Assembly: GCA_023444445.1 (NCBI GenBank) | Contig: JAEXMK010000088.1 | Span: forward strand, 1-17,162 | Direction: 5' to 3' | Length of the DNA: 17,162 nucleotides | DNA from: Pseudomonadota bacterium | GTDB lineage: Bacteria; Pseudomonadota; Alphaproteobacteria; Rhizobiales; Rhizobiaceae | Shown: positions 6,541 through 14,358 of the stretch, piece after piece | Layout of the letters: each line of letters opens with the position of its first letter | Position numbering within the stretch: position 1 is the stretch's first letter | The notes under the pieces: generated by a model | The model's input: only the letters and a program-made list of their open reading frames with translations | The model's database searches: none | What the model was told of the DNA's origin: nothing | Translations under genes and position numbers: made by a program

Positions 6541-8181
6541 TCATTCCTTGGAGATGTTGTAGACATAGTTCGTGTCGAAGCTCGGACCGAGCTTCAGGCC
6601 CTTCAGCTTGTTCGAGTAACCGGCAACTTCCGTCTGCTGGAAGATGATGACGAAAGGACCCTTCGCCAAGACTTCCTTCTGCAGGTTTTCATAGATGGCG
6701 GCGCGCTTGGCGCTATCCTTTTCCAAGAGAGCCGACTGCGTTTCCTTGGTCAGATCAGGAACGTCCCAGGCATTACGCCAGGCGAGCGTCTTGTTCTTGC
6801 CTTCATCCGAATTGTCGTAGTTGATGGTGAAGGTTTCCGCATTCGAGTTCGGGTCGAAATAGTCCGAACCCCACTGGCCGATGTAGATATCGTGCGTGCG
6901 GGCACGGTACTTCGTCAGCGTCTGCTTGCCGTCGCCGGGGATGATTTCGAGCTTGATGCCAGCCTGTGCCAGCGTCTGCTGCACGCTTTCGGCAATGCCC
7001 GTCACCGGCTGGGTATTGCGCACATCCATGGTCACCGTGAAGCCGTCCTTCAGGCCGGCCTTGGCCAGAAGCTCCTTGGCCTTGGCGACGTCGAGCTTGT
7101 AGGGGTTCTCATCGAGCGCGCCGAGCTGGCCTTTAGGCAGGAAGGTCTGGTGAATTTCGCCGATGCCCTTGATGATCGTCGCGCCGATCGCGTCGTAGTC
7201 CACAAGATATTTGAAGGCTTCGACAACTTCGGGCTTCTTCAGGTTCTCGTTCTTCTGGTTGAGGCTGAAATAATAAACGGTGCCCTTGGGCGCGGAGGTG
7301 ACGGCAAGGCCTTCCTTCTTGGAAACGGCTTCCATGTCGCCGGGCTCAAGGTTACGGGCAACATCGATATCGCCGTTTTCAAGCGCCAGGCGCTGGCCCG
7401 AGCTTTCCTTCATATGGCGATAGACGACGCGCTTCAGCTTCGGCTTCTCACCGTAATAGTTCGGGTTGGCCTCCAGAATCACGGCTTCGTTCGCCTTCCA
7501 GCCAAGGATCTTGTAAGGGCCGGAACCGGCATAACCGGTCTTCAGGAACTCGTTGCCGAAATCCGTGTCGTATTTGTAATCGGCGCTCGGCGTGACCGAC
7601 TTCGCCTTTTCGGTGATGAGCTTCTTGTCCACCACCGAAGCGACGGTTGCGGTGAGCACGTTCAGCACGAAGCTCGGCGCGTAGGGTTTATCAACCGTCA
7701 GAACGAAGGTGTTCGCGTCTGTTGCCTTCGCCTTTTCGGTGACGTTATCGCCCTTGAGGCCGAACTGCGTCAAAAGGAATGCGGGCGACTTGTCGAGCTT
7801 GACGGCGCGTTCGAAGGAGAAGGCAACGTCATCAGCCGTGACCGGATTGCCGGAGGCAAATTTCAGGCCGGATTTCAGCTTGAACGTATAGGTCAGGCCA
7901 TCCTCGGAGGTCGTCCAGCTTTCGGCGAGATCACCGACAACCTTGGAGGTATCGTTGAGATCGATGGAAACCAGCTTGCTATAGGTGTTGCCGGTGACTT
8001 CAGCAGCGGAAAGTTCGAAAGCCTCACCCGGATCGAGCGTAATGATGTCGTCGATGGCGAAACCTTCAACCAGCGTATCGGCCGGCGTGGCTGCGAAAGC
8101 ATGTGGCGCAGACAGCATCATCAGCGACAGGGCAGCGCTGGTGCTGAGGATACGCATGGATTTGTTGAGCGATTTGATCAT
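6541..8181 (-). CDS. ABC transporter periplasmic peptide-binding protein, family 5, 546 aa
   Basis: This is a periplasmic binding protein of the DppA/OppA family (SBP_bac_5) and the main ligand receptor of the adjacent importer. The N-terminus MIKSLNKSMRILSTSAALSL and the hydrophobic stretch after it form a clear signal peptide, with predicted cleavage after AFA at residue 30. Family blocks include IITLDPGEAFE, LAESWTTSEDGLTYTFKLK with KFASGNPVTADDVAFSFER, GSGPYKILGW and FKYLVDYDAI. The ATG at 8181 has AAAGGGG seven bases upstream. The ATG at 8286 would begin inside the dipeptidase gene and put a polar segment ahead of the signal peptide, so it is rejected. The gene is 50 bases downstream of the dipeptidase and 18 bases upstream of the permease. 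Pairing with a dipeptidase suggests dipeptides or short peptides as ligands. Confidence 0.94.
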   Translation of the reverse strand: MIKSLNKSMRILSTSAALSLMMLSAPHAFAATPADTLVEGFAIDDIITLDPGEAFELSAAEVTGNTYSKLVSIDLNDTSKVVGDLAESWTTSEDGLTYTFKLKSGLKFASGNPVTADDVAFSFERAVKLDKSPAFLLTQFGLKGDNVTEKAKATDANTFVLTVDKPYAPSFVLNVLTATVASVVDKKLITEKAKSVTPSADYKYDTDFGNEFLKTGYAGSGPYKILGWKANEAVILEANPNYYGEKPKLKRVVYRHMKESSGQRLALENGDIDVARNLEPGDMEAVSKKEGLAVTSAPKGTVYYFSLNQKNENLKKPEVVEAFKYLVDYDAIGATIIKGIGEIHQTFLPKGQLGALDENPYKLDVAKAKELLAKAGLKDGFTVTMDVRNTQPVTGIAESVQQTLAQAGIKLEIIPGDGKQTLTKYRARTHDIYIGQWGSDYFDPNSNAETFTINYDNSDEGKNKTLAWRNAWDVPDLTKETQSALLEKDSAKRAAIYENLQKEVLAKGPFVIIFQQTEVAGYSNKLKGLKLGPSFDTNYVYNISKE

Positions 8182-8188
8182 AGGATTT

Positions 8189-8195
8189 CCCCTTT
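8189..8195 (-). promoter_or_regulatory. Ribosome binding site fixing the start at 8181
   Basis: AAAGGGG reads on the minus strand seven bases ahead of the ATG at 8181. It places translation initiation directly before the signal peptide and argues against the upstream ATG at 8286. Confidence 0.6.
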
Positions 8196-8231
8196 TGTTA
8201 TGAGATTGATTTGGTTCGCTTAAACTGTTTA

Positions 8232-9287
8232 TCAGGCCGCTTCGTGCCAGGCCTCGGACAAAACGCGCAGCCAGTTTTCCCGGCATATTTTAGCAAGTTC
8301 TCCATCACCGTAGCCCGCCGATTTCAGCGCCGCAACCAGATTGTGGTTGCCGCTGGCATCAGCGATACCAACCGGTACCGTCGCGCCGTCGAAATCCGAT
8401 CCGAGCGCCACGCAATCGATGCCCATACGCTCGACCATATAGTCGATGTGGCGCACCATATCGGAGAGCGGCGTATCGGCGATATCACGCGCATCGGCAC
8501 GCAACATGGTCACGGCGTAGTTGAGGCCGACCAGGCCGCCGCTTTCCTTGATGGCATCCATCTGCTTGTCGGTGAGATTACGGGCGACCGGAGTGAGCGC
8601 ATGCGCATTGGAATGGCTGGCGATCAGCGGCTGGTTGGTGGTCTTCGCCACATCCCAGAAGCCTTTTTCGGTGATATGGGCGAGATCAATGAGAATGCCG
8701 AGGCGATTGCATTCCTTCACCAGCGCAAACCCGGCATCGGTAAGACCGGGGGCCGTATCGGGCGACATGGGGAAAGAGAAGGGAACGCCATGGCCGAAAA
8801 TATTGTGCCGGCTCCACACCGGGCCGAGCGAGCGCAGGCCGGCGGCATGAAATACTTCCAGCGCGTCGAGATCGGCGCCGATCGCCTCGCAGCCTTCCAT
8901 GTGCAGTACGGCAGCGAAGATATCCTCGGCAAAGGCCTTGCGGATGTCGGCCGTGGAGCGGCAGAGCCGCCAGGCACCGGCGCGATCGAGCCTCAGCGCA
9001 ATCGCCGCCTTTTCCATGGCAATATCGAGGGAAGGCAAGCGCTCCAGCGGCGCAGCGAGCGGCGTGTCATAATGGCCTTGCGCGTCGGGTTCCTGCAGGA
9101 TCAGATCGCCGGACGGGATATAGATTGCGCAGATGCCCCCGGCCAGGCCCCCCGCCCGTGCGCGCGGACCATCAATATGACCTTCGCGCGTGCCGTTCTT
9201 AAATTCGGCCACGGGATCGGCACCGGCCTTGCTGTTGCGCCACAAACGAAGCAGCACATCATTATGACCGTCAAACACTGCATGCAT
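8232..9287 (-). CDS. M19-family membrane-dipeptidase-type zinc dipeptidase, 351 aa
   Basis: This is a metallopeptidase of the renal (membrane) dipeptidase family, which hydrolyses dipeptides with a binuclear zinc site. The expected ligands are visible: DGHND with His8 and Asp10, HMEGCE with the bridging Glu131, DLAHI with His204, SHSNAHAL with His225, and GSDFDG with Asp298/Asp300. The length is normal for bacterial members. No signal peptide is seen, so the enzyme should be cytoplasmic and act on imported peptides. The ribosome binding site before 9287 is weak (GGA about 10 bases away), but the protein starts directly at the conserved first strand, as expected. It is the first gene of the peptide operon, 50 bases ahead of the binding protein. 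Family members vary in specificity, including peptides with a D-residue at the C-terminus; the substrate here is unknown. Confidence 0.95.
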   Translation of the reverse strand: MHAVFDGHNDVLLRLWRNSKAGADPVAEFKNGTREGHIDGPRARAGGLAGGICAIYIPSGDLILQEPDAQGHYDTPLAAPLERLPSLDIAMEKAAIALRLDRAGAWRLCRSTADIRKAFAEDIFAAVLHMEGCEAIGADLDALEVFHAAGLRSLGPVWSRHNIFGHGVPFSFPMSPDTAPGLTDAGFALVKECNRLGILIDLAHITEKGFWDVAKTTNQPLIASHSNAHALTPVARNLTDKQMDAIKESGGLVGLNYAVTMLRADARDIADTPLSDMVRHIDYMVERMGIDCVALGSDFDGATVPVGIADASGNHNLVAALKSAGYGDGELAKICRENWLRVLSEAWHEAA

Positions 9288-9492
9288 GGGAAGAAATTCC
9301 AGTCATCGGAAAGAACAAAACGGACGGGCAGACGCCGGGATGACACCGCGCGAAAGCAAGCCGGCGCATTATTCGCCGACCGCTATTGTCTGTCGAAGAT
9401 GATCTTAGGACGATCTCCCGGAGCTTCGCAAGACGGAAATTAGGCACCGGTGAAATTATCACCACTTGCCTTTTGCCGGAACCTGCGCTTCG
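9288..9492 (-). promoter_or_regulatory. 205-base gap holding the probable promoter of the dipeptidase-transport operon
   Basis: This gap lies between the phosphoribosyltransferase stop and the dipeptidase start, both on the minus strand. A weak promoter candidate reads TTGCGA (9426-9431), 17 bases, CTAAGA (9403-9408). A small dyad, GGTGA (9449-9453) with TCACC (9459-9463), sits just upstream of it and could be an operator. No convincing terminator follows the phosphoribosyltransferase, so read-through into the peptide operon is possible. No coding region is seen. Confidence 0.35.
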
Positions 9493-10203
9493 TCAAGCGC
9501 GCCAGCCGCCTTCCGCTTTTGTCAGCAGCGGCGTGGTAAAAACGCCCCTCACCCGCTCCGGCCATTCCAGCCCGGAAGCGGTGATTTTTTCCCGCCAGCG
9601 GTCCGATTGCAGCATGGCAGCGCCGATCACCACCGGCCGGATGCCAGAGGCGGCGAGAAGCGAAAGGCCTGATATGATGGAACTACCGCTGGAGATGACA
9701 TCATCCACCAGCGCCACCCGCCGCCCCTCGATCAAGGGCAGCATACGCGGATCGATATAAAGCCGTTTTTCCTGCCTTGTGGTGATGGAGGACATCGGCA
9801 CCGACAGCTCATCCAGATACCAGAACTTGCGGGAGGTCCCGAGCGGCACGTAACGGGAGTGACCGAGATGGCGGGCAACGGCGGCGGCGAGCGTCAGGCC
9901 GAGCGTCGGCAGGCCGATCACGACATCCGGGCTGAAGGGCGCGAGCCGGGCGGCGAGATCAGCCGCCAGCGCCTCCAGCACCTCGAAGGAAGCCTGATTG
10001 ACGATAAGCGATGCCAGCGCATGCTCACCATCCGCAAGCGGCCGGATGGGCAGGCAGATCTGCCTTCCATCATCCAGTTCCGCGGGAAAGAAGGTGGAAT
10101 GTGGACCTGCCGTACCGAAGGTGCCGGGCGGAAGCATGTCCTGCCAGAACTCGTGCGGCGCGGCGGGGGACTGGGCGATGGCGGGCGATGCTGGTGACGG
10201 CAT
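9493..10203 (-). CDS. Phosphoribosyltransferase (PRPP-dependent, type I fold), 236 aa
   Basis: This is a type I phosphoribosyltransferase, probably transferring a purine or related base onto PRPP in the cytoplasm. The PRPP-binding loop is RVALVDDVISSGSSI at about residues 162-176. The usual threonine after the acidic pair region is replaced by serine. A hydrophobic strand before the pyrophosphate loop reads DVVIGLPTLGLTLA at about 93-106. The first 35 residues are proline- and alanine-rich and probably disordered. The start at 10203 has AAAGGAG five bases upstream. The ATG at 10278 would add a poor, cysteine-rich extension without a ribosome binding site. It diverges from the amidohydrolase and lies near the nucleoside hydrolase and adenine deaminase genes, which fits purine salvage. 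The accepted base cannot be read from the sequence. Confidence 0.88.
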   Translation of the reverse strand: MPSPASPAIAQSPAAPHEFWQDMLPPGTFGTAGPHSTFFPAELDDGRQICLPIRPLADGEHALASLIVNQASFEVLEALAADLAARLAPFSPDVVIGLPTLGLTLAAAVARHLGHSRYVPLGTSRKFWYLDELSVPMSSITTRQEKRLYIDPRMLPLIEGRRVALVDDVISSGSSIISGLSLLAASGIRPVVIGAAMLQSDRWREKITASGLEWPERVRGVFTTPLLTKAEGGWRA

Positions 10204-10208
10204 CGGTT

Positions 10209-10215
10209 CTCCTTT
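10209..10215 (-). promoter_or_regulatory. Strong ribosome binding site fixing the phosphoribosyltransferase start
   Basis: AAAGGAG reads on the minus strand five bases ahead of the ATG at 10203. It is the clearest Shine-Dalgarno site in the window and rules out the longer reading that starts at 10278. Confidence 0.75.
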
Positions 10216-10361
10216 CAGGACCGGGATGGCGCAGCAAGGCGAACATTGTTTCCGCCACACCAATCCCGTTCGGCACATTTGTCATTTTAACAACCACAGA
10301 GGCGCTGCGGGTTCATTTCATTGGCTTTTTCCGTTAGAAGAGAAAATAGCAACAGGCATCT

Positions 10362-10392
10362 GGAAAAACCCACCTATGACGCGGGTTTTTCC
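10362..10392. promoter_or_regulatory. Perfect 10-bp inverted repeat just ahead of the amidohydrolase gene
   Basis: GGAAAAACCC (10362-10371) and GGGTTTTTCC (10383-10392) are perfect complements separated by 11 bases. The repeat ends seven bases before the AAGGA ribosome binding site (10400-10404) and 22 bases before the ATG at 10415. An in-frame ATG at 10376 lies within its loop. It could be a repressor operator, or a leader hairpin that affects translation. No T-run follows the stem, so it is not a standard terminator. Confidence 0.55.
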
Positions 10393-10414
10393 CACATTCA
10401 AGGACAAGCTTCCC

Positions 10415-11590
10415 ATGAGACTGCTGGACCGGATCGGCGAGGATCTGCCATTCCTGACGGAACTCCGTCATGATCTGCACGCGCATCCGGAACTGGGGTT
10501 CGAAGAGGAGAGAACGAGCGCCATCGTCGCCGATCTTCTCGAGCGCGCCGGACTGAAGGTGCATCGCGGTCTCGGCGGCACCGGCGTCGTCGGCACGTTG
10601 CAGGTGGGCAACGGCACGCGCAGCATCGGCCTTCGTGCCGACATGGATGCGCTGGCCATGCCCGAACTTGCCGAAAGACCCTATAAATCGAAATTTCCCG
10701 GCAAGATGCATGCCTGCGGCCATGATGGCCACACCGCCCTGCTGCTCGGTGCTGCGCGTTATCTTGCCAGCACCCGTGATTTTTCCGGCACCGTGCACTT
10801 CATCTTCCAACCGGCCGAAGAAGGCCGTGGCGGCGCAAAAAAAATGGTCGAGGACGGGCTTTTCGACCTGTTTCACTGCGATGCGGTCTATGGTCTGCAC
10901 AACATGCCGGGGCTGGGCATTGACGAAATGGCGGTGGTGGAAGGTCCGCAGCTCGCCTCTTCCGATAGTTGGCGCGTCACTTTCAGGGGCATCGGCACCC
11001 ATGGCGCCAAGCCGCATCTCGGCCGCGACCCGGTAACCGCGGCGGGCACCTTCCTCTCCTCGCTGCAAAGCATCGTCGGCCGGGTGGTTGATCCGCTGCA
11101 GCCTGCCGTCGTCAGCGCCTGCTCGGTGCAGGCGGGCGACCCCAAGGCACTCAACGTCATTCCCGATCTGGTCGAGATCGGCGGTACGGCGCGCGCCTAT
11201 GCGCCCGAGGTGCGCAACCAGCTGGAAACCGAAATCGACCGGCTCGCCAAGGGCACGGCCGCCATGTTCGGCATCGAGGCAAGTTATGAGTTCATCCGCC
11301 GCATTCCGCCCGTCATCAACGACGCCGATGCAACGAAACGGGCGCTCCGGGCCGCCAAAACAGTTTTTGGCAACAAGGCCCGCACCACCTTCCCGCCCTC
11401 GACGGCGGGCGACGACTTCGCCTTCTTCGCGGGGGAAGCTCCCGGCTGCTATGTCTGGCTCGGCAACGGTCCGGCGGTGGATGGCGCGCTGCACCACAAC
11501 ACCTCCTACGACTTCAATGATGCGGCAATCGTGCCGGGTGTAGCGTTCTGGGCGACGCTGGTTGAGCAGGAACTGGCGGCGGGTCCGTGA
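10415..11590 (+). CDS. M20-family amidohydrolase (hippurate / amino-acid-conjugate hydrolase type), 391 aa
   Basis: This is a metal-dependent amidohydrolase of the M20D group, which includes HipO, N-acyl-amino-acid hydrolases and plant ILR1-type auxin-conjugate hydrolases. It should cleave an amide bond to release an amino acid. Family blocks are RHDLHAHPELGFEE (18-31), GLRADMDALAM, the metal-binding CGHDGH with Cys101 and His103, PAEEGRGGA with Glu135-Glu136, LHN with His162, a dimerisation domain at roughly 185-290 (GIGTHGAKPH), and a C-terminal LHH with His360/His361. All key residues appear present and the length is standard. The start at 10415 has AAGGA ten bases upstream. An in-frame ATG at 10376 would add 13 residues but has a poor binding site. 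It is the only major plus-strand gene here. The acyl group it accepts is unknown. Confidence 0.93.
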   Translation: MRLLDRIGEDLPFLTELRHDLHAHPELGFEEERTSAIVADLLERAGLKVHRGLGGTGVVGTLQVGNGTRSIGLRADMDALAMPELAERPYKSKFPGKMHACGHDGHTALLLGAARYLASTRDFSGTVHFIFQPAEEGRGGAKKMVEDGLFDLFHCDAVYGLHNMPGLGIDEMAVVEGPQLASSDSWRVTFRGIGTHGAKPHLGRDPVTAAGTFLSSLQSIVGRVVDPLQPAVVSACSVQAGDPKALNVIPDLVEIGGTARAYAPEVRNQLETEIDRLAKGTAAMFGIEASYEFIRRIPPVINDADATKRALRAAKTVFGNKARTTFPPSTAGDDFAFFAGEAPGCYVWLGNGPAVDGALHHNTSYDFNDAAIVPGVAFWATLVEQELAAGP

Positions 11591-11598
11591 TTTTTGTG

Positions 11599-11619
11599 CA
11601 TCGCTGAATTGGAGCGATG
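11599..11619. terminator. Hairpin between convergent genes, weak terminator candidate
   Basis: CATCGCT (11599-11605) pairs with AGCGATG (11613-11619) around a seven-base loop. It lies in the 55-base gap between the amidohydrolase (plus) and the adenine deaminase (minus), whose 3' ends face each other. A T-run precedes the stem on the plus strand, but none follows it on either strand, so termination by this hairpin is uncertain. Confidence 0.35.
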
Positions 11620-11645
11620 ATAGGCGGAAGATTTGAGCGGAGATC

Positions 11646-13439
11646 CTATCTCACGACCGCGATGAGTGGGCTCTCCATAACCTTCCCCGTCAATACATCG
11701 GCAATACCCATATCCGTCTGGTGCGGACCGATATTGCAGGCGAGCGTGGCGCCGAAACAGGCCTTAAAAACCAGATAGGGCGGCTGCCATTCAACGACTT
11801 TGCCCACGGCTTCGCGCAATGCCTCAAAAGCCTTCGCCACCTCTTCGAGCGGCGCATCGGAAACGAGGCCGGAGAGCGGCAGGGGAAGCAGCGCAGCCAC
11901 CTTTCCCTCAGAGGCGACGGCCATGCCGCCACCCGCCATTATCACCGCATTGGCGGCCAGCGCCATATCCTCGGCATTGCCACCGAAGACGGTGAGGTTA
12001 TGGCTGTCATGCGAGACGGTGGTGGCAAAGGCGCCGTTCCAGCATCCCCAGCCGGTGAGGAAGCCGGTTTTCGTGACGGGCTCGGCCTTGCCGTGACGGT
12101 GGGTAACGGAAATCATCGTCGCGCCCTCAGGCGGAACGACGAAACCGTCTTTCACGCCGGCCTCCACCTCGCCCCACTGCGTAAAACGCGGGCGGTCGAT
12201 GGTGGCGAGGCGGACCTTTGCCCCTTGCGAGGCGACCCGGAAATCATCGGCCTTGCGCAGCGGCAGCTTCATCGAACCTTCGAGGCCTGTCGCATCGCAG
12301 GTCCGGACATCGGCGAGCATAAGGCCACCTGCCGCAACGGCTTGGCCATTGGCGATAACATGACGGGCTGAAAAGCCGCTCAAATCCTCGAAAACGGCGA
12401 TGTCGGCACGGCGACCAGCGGCGATCAGGCCGAGATCGGGGCGGCCGAGCCGTTGCGCGGCATTGAGGGTGGCGGCACGCAACGCCCATTCGGGCCTCAG
12501 CCCGTAACCGACAAGACGGCGCACCACATCGTCAAGGCCGCCGCCCTTCAGCAGATCGTCGGGGAAAACATCGTCGGTACAGAGCGTCACCGTTTGCGGC
12601 AGGTGGCCGAGCGCATTCAACGCTTCCACGAATTCCGGCAGCAGATGGTCATGTGAGCCGCGCAACTCGATGGTGAGCCCCGCCCTAAGCTTCGCCATAA
12701 GGTCTTCAGCGGAGACAAGCTCGTGATCGGAGGAGACGCCCGCCGCCATGAAGGCGTTGAGATCCGCATCTTTCAGGCCACGCGCATGGCCACAGAGCAG
12801 CTTTTGCGAGACAAGCCCGGCCTGCACAATGCCGCTCATGCGCGTATCGCGTTCGATGACGCCGCGCATGTTCATGATTTCCGCAACGCCGCCAATCTGC
12901 GGCCACGACAGGATATCAGCGAGAATGGCAGCATCGAAATCCGCCCCGCTGCGTTCCAGACCGGGTGCCGACGGCACGGAAGACGGCGCGAGCAGAATGG
13001 CGCGCAGCGGCAGGTTTTCGATAGACTTCGCCGCCCAGCGCACGCCTTCCACACCATGGACATTGCCGAATTCATGCGGGTCCCAGACGATGGTGGTGAC
13101 GCCACGGGCGACCACCGCCGCCGCATAGGCGGCCGGCGTGATCATCGAGCTTTCGATATGCATATGCGTGTCGATCAGCCCCGGCGAGACATAGGCCCCG
13201 CCCGCATCGATGATCTTGACCGCATCTTTGCGGCTTGCCGGTTCGTGCACGCTGGCGATCAGCGCGCCGATAATGCCGATATCGGCGGCGCGAAGCTCAC
13301 CGGTCACGACATCCACCAGCATTCCACCGTTGATGAGAATATCAAAAGGCTGATCGCCCCGCGCGGCGGCAACGGCGCGGGTGCGCAGCGCCTCGTCGTT
13401 GAGATCGGTTGGCTGTCGTGTCGGGAACTGCGCACTCAT
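11646..13439 (-). CDS. ade: Adenine deaminase, 597 aa
   Basis: This enzyme converts adenine to hypoxanthine and ammonia in the cytoplasm. It belongs to the AdeC branch of the amidohydrolase superfamily. The metal-site motif is GLIDTHMHIESSM, with His92 and His94, followed by VWDPHEFGNVHG (Asp120, His122, Glu123), GHARGL (His218), SSDHEL (His239) and TLCTDDVFPDDLL with the superfamily aspartate near 289. A C-terminal adenine-deaminase domain runs from about residue 420 to the end (THRHG, SHDSHN, VSDAPLEE blocks). The length matches bacterial adenine deaminases (about 590 residues). Its ATG overlaps the nucleoside hydrolase stop codon as ATGA, so base release and deamination are co-expressed. 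It is the last gene of the operon and faces the amidohydrolase gene. I am confident of the family and of the reaction. Confidence 0.95.
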   Translation of the reverse strand: MSAQFPTRQPTDLNDEALRTRAVAAARGDQPFDILINGGMLVDVVTGELRAADIGIIGALIASVHEPASRKDAVKIIDAGGAYVSPGLIDTHMHIESSMITPAAYAAAVVARGVTTIVWDPHEFGNVHGVEGVRWAAKSIENLPLRAILLAPSSVPSAPGLERSGADFDAAILADILSWPQIGGVAEIMNMRGVIERDTRMSGIVQAGLVSQKLLCGHARGLKDADLNAFMAAGVSSDHELVSAEDLMAKLRAGLTIELRGSHDHLLPEFVEALNALGHLPQTVTLCTDDVFPDDLLKGGGLDDVVRRLVGYGLRPEWALRAATLNAAQRLGRPDLGLIAAGRRADIAVFEDLSGFSARHVIANGQAVAAGGLMLADVRTCDATGLEGSMKLPLRKADDFRVASQGAKVRLATIDRPRFTQWGEVEAGVKDGFVVPPEGATMISVTHRHGKAEPVTKTGFLTGWGCWNGAFATTVSHDSHNLTVFGGNAEDMALAANAVIMAGGGMAVASEGKVAALLPLPLSGLVSDAPLEEVAKAFEALREAVGKVVEWQPPYLVFKACFGATLACNIGPHQTDMGIADVLTGKVMESPLIAVVR

Positions 13440-14356
13440 CGGGCGGCCTCCCGGCGCAATGCTTCCAATACGGCCACCTTCGCAGCCTCGGCATTGACGG
13501 TCGCGGCAAACCGGGCGTTAAATTCTGTCACCTTTTCCGCGCGTGTCTCGACCACGGTCCTTCCCCGCGTCAGCGAGGCATGGAGTTCGACATCGATGCG
13601 CGCCTGCTGCCAGCCAAGATGATCGGAGGTGAAGCCGACTGCGGCGACGGGATCGTAAAGCGCCATGGCGGGTCTGCCACGGCTGGTGGCAATACCGATG
13701 AAACCATCAAGCAGATCGGCGATCAGGCCGGCATTCCTGCCACCGGCATTGCGGATCGGCAGCCCATCGGCGGGCGAGGCCGTAACCTTGCGGCAGGCGT
13801 CAAGGTCGACCATGCGCAGCGGCAGGCCGTGGGAAAGCACGATGGCCAGCGCCTCGGGATCGGCAAAGGCGTTGAATTCGGCCGATGCCGTGTGGTTGCC
13901 GCTGGTAAGCCCGCCACCCATCCAGGTCAGGTCGGAAATTCTGGCGGCAAGATCGGGGCGCGCGAGACACAGGGCGGCGATATTGGTGAGCGGGCCGAGT
14001 GCGAGAATACGCTTTTCGCTCTCCTCTTCCAGCCAGTTGCAAAGTGCTGCAAAGGCATCGCTTTTCGGCAGAGCCGGCGCATCCGGCAGGCTTTGGCCGG
14101 TGGTCGGAATGCCGCTATCCCCGAGGATCGACTGGGCGGTTTCAAGCGCGCCGAGGACCGGCATGGCGCGGCCCTGATGGATCGGCATCGACCAGCCAAA
14201 AGCGGCGATGGCACCGGCGGCGTTACGGCAGACCGCCTCCAGCGTCGCATTGCCGAACACCAGCGAGATGCCGTCAATGGCAAGACCGGACGACTGCACC
14301 ACCATGATGGCGGCGATATCGTCAAAGCCCATATCGGTATCGATCCATACACCCAT
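13436..14356 (-). CDS. Nucleoside hydrolase (IUNH family), 306 aa
   Basis: This enzyme should split ribonucleosides into base and ribose in the cytoplasm. The calcium- and ribose-binding signature is at the N-terminus: IDTDMGFDD with Asp6, Asp8, Asp12 and Asp13. LVFGNATLE (Asn36), ILALGPLTNIAAL (117-129), GGGLTSGNHTASAEFNAFAD (147-166) and LYDPVAAVG with Asp235 follow. The residue before the last aspartate is Tyr234, where inosine-uridine hydrolases carry the leaving-group histidine; this points to a divergent active site. It starts two bases after the transporter ATPase stop and overlaps the adenine deaminase start by four bases. This arrangement strongly suggests that the transporter brings in its substrate. 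A purine nucleoside is the likeliest substrate given the neighbouring adenine deaminase, but this is inferred. Confidence 0.93.
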   Translation of the reverse strand: MGVWIDTDMGFDDIAAIMVVQSSGLAIDGISLVFGNATLEAVCRNAAGAIAAFGWSMPIHQGRAMPVLGALETAQSILGDSGIPTTGQSLPDAPALPKSDAFAALCNWLEEESEKRILALGPLTNIAALCLARPDLAARISDLTWMGGGLTSGNHTASAEFNAFADPEALAIVLSHGLPLRMVDLDACRKVTASPADGLPIRNAGGRNAGLIADLLDGFIGIATSRGRPAMALYDPVAAVGFTSDHLGWQQARIDVELHASLTRGRTVVETRAEKVTEFNARFAATVNAEAAKVAVLEALRREAAR

Positions 14357-14358
14357 GG

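Larger units (their letters stand above)
10204..10414. promoter_or_regulatory. Divergent promoter region between phosphoribosyltransferase and amidohydrolase genes
   Basis: These 211 bases separate two divergent genes and must hold both promoters. An AT-rich patch at about 10278-10293 (TTTGTCATTTTAACAA) is a possible control site. TTGTCA at 10279-10284 matches a -35 hexamer in five of six positions on the plus strand, but no good -10 follows at the right distance. The right part holds the inverted repeat listed separately. I see no further gene here. Confidence 0.4.

Noticed and set aside
5437..8223. Open frame of 928 codons on the plus strand
   Set aside because: It lies wholly opposite the permease and binding-protein genes, which have clear family motifs, signal peptide and ribosome binding sites. 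Its translation is rich in Arg, Gly, His and Asp with no recognisable domain, as expected for the antisense of GC-rich genes with strong third-position bias.
8211..9443. Open frame of 410 codons on the plus strand
   Set aside because: It is antisense to the dipeptidase, with no recognisable domain and a composition typical of antisense frames.
10334..11497. Open frame of 387 codons on the minus strand
   Set aside because: It is antisense to the M20 amidohydrolase, whose metal-binding motifs are all in the plus-strand frame.
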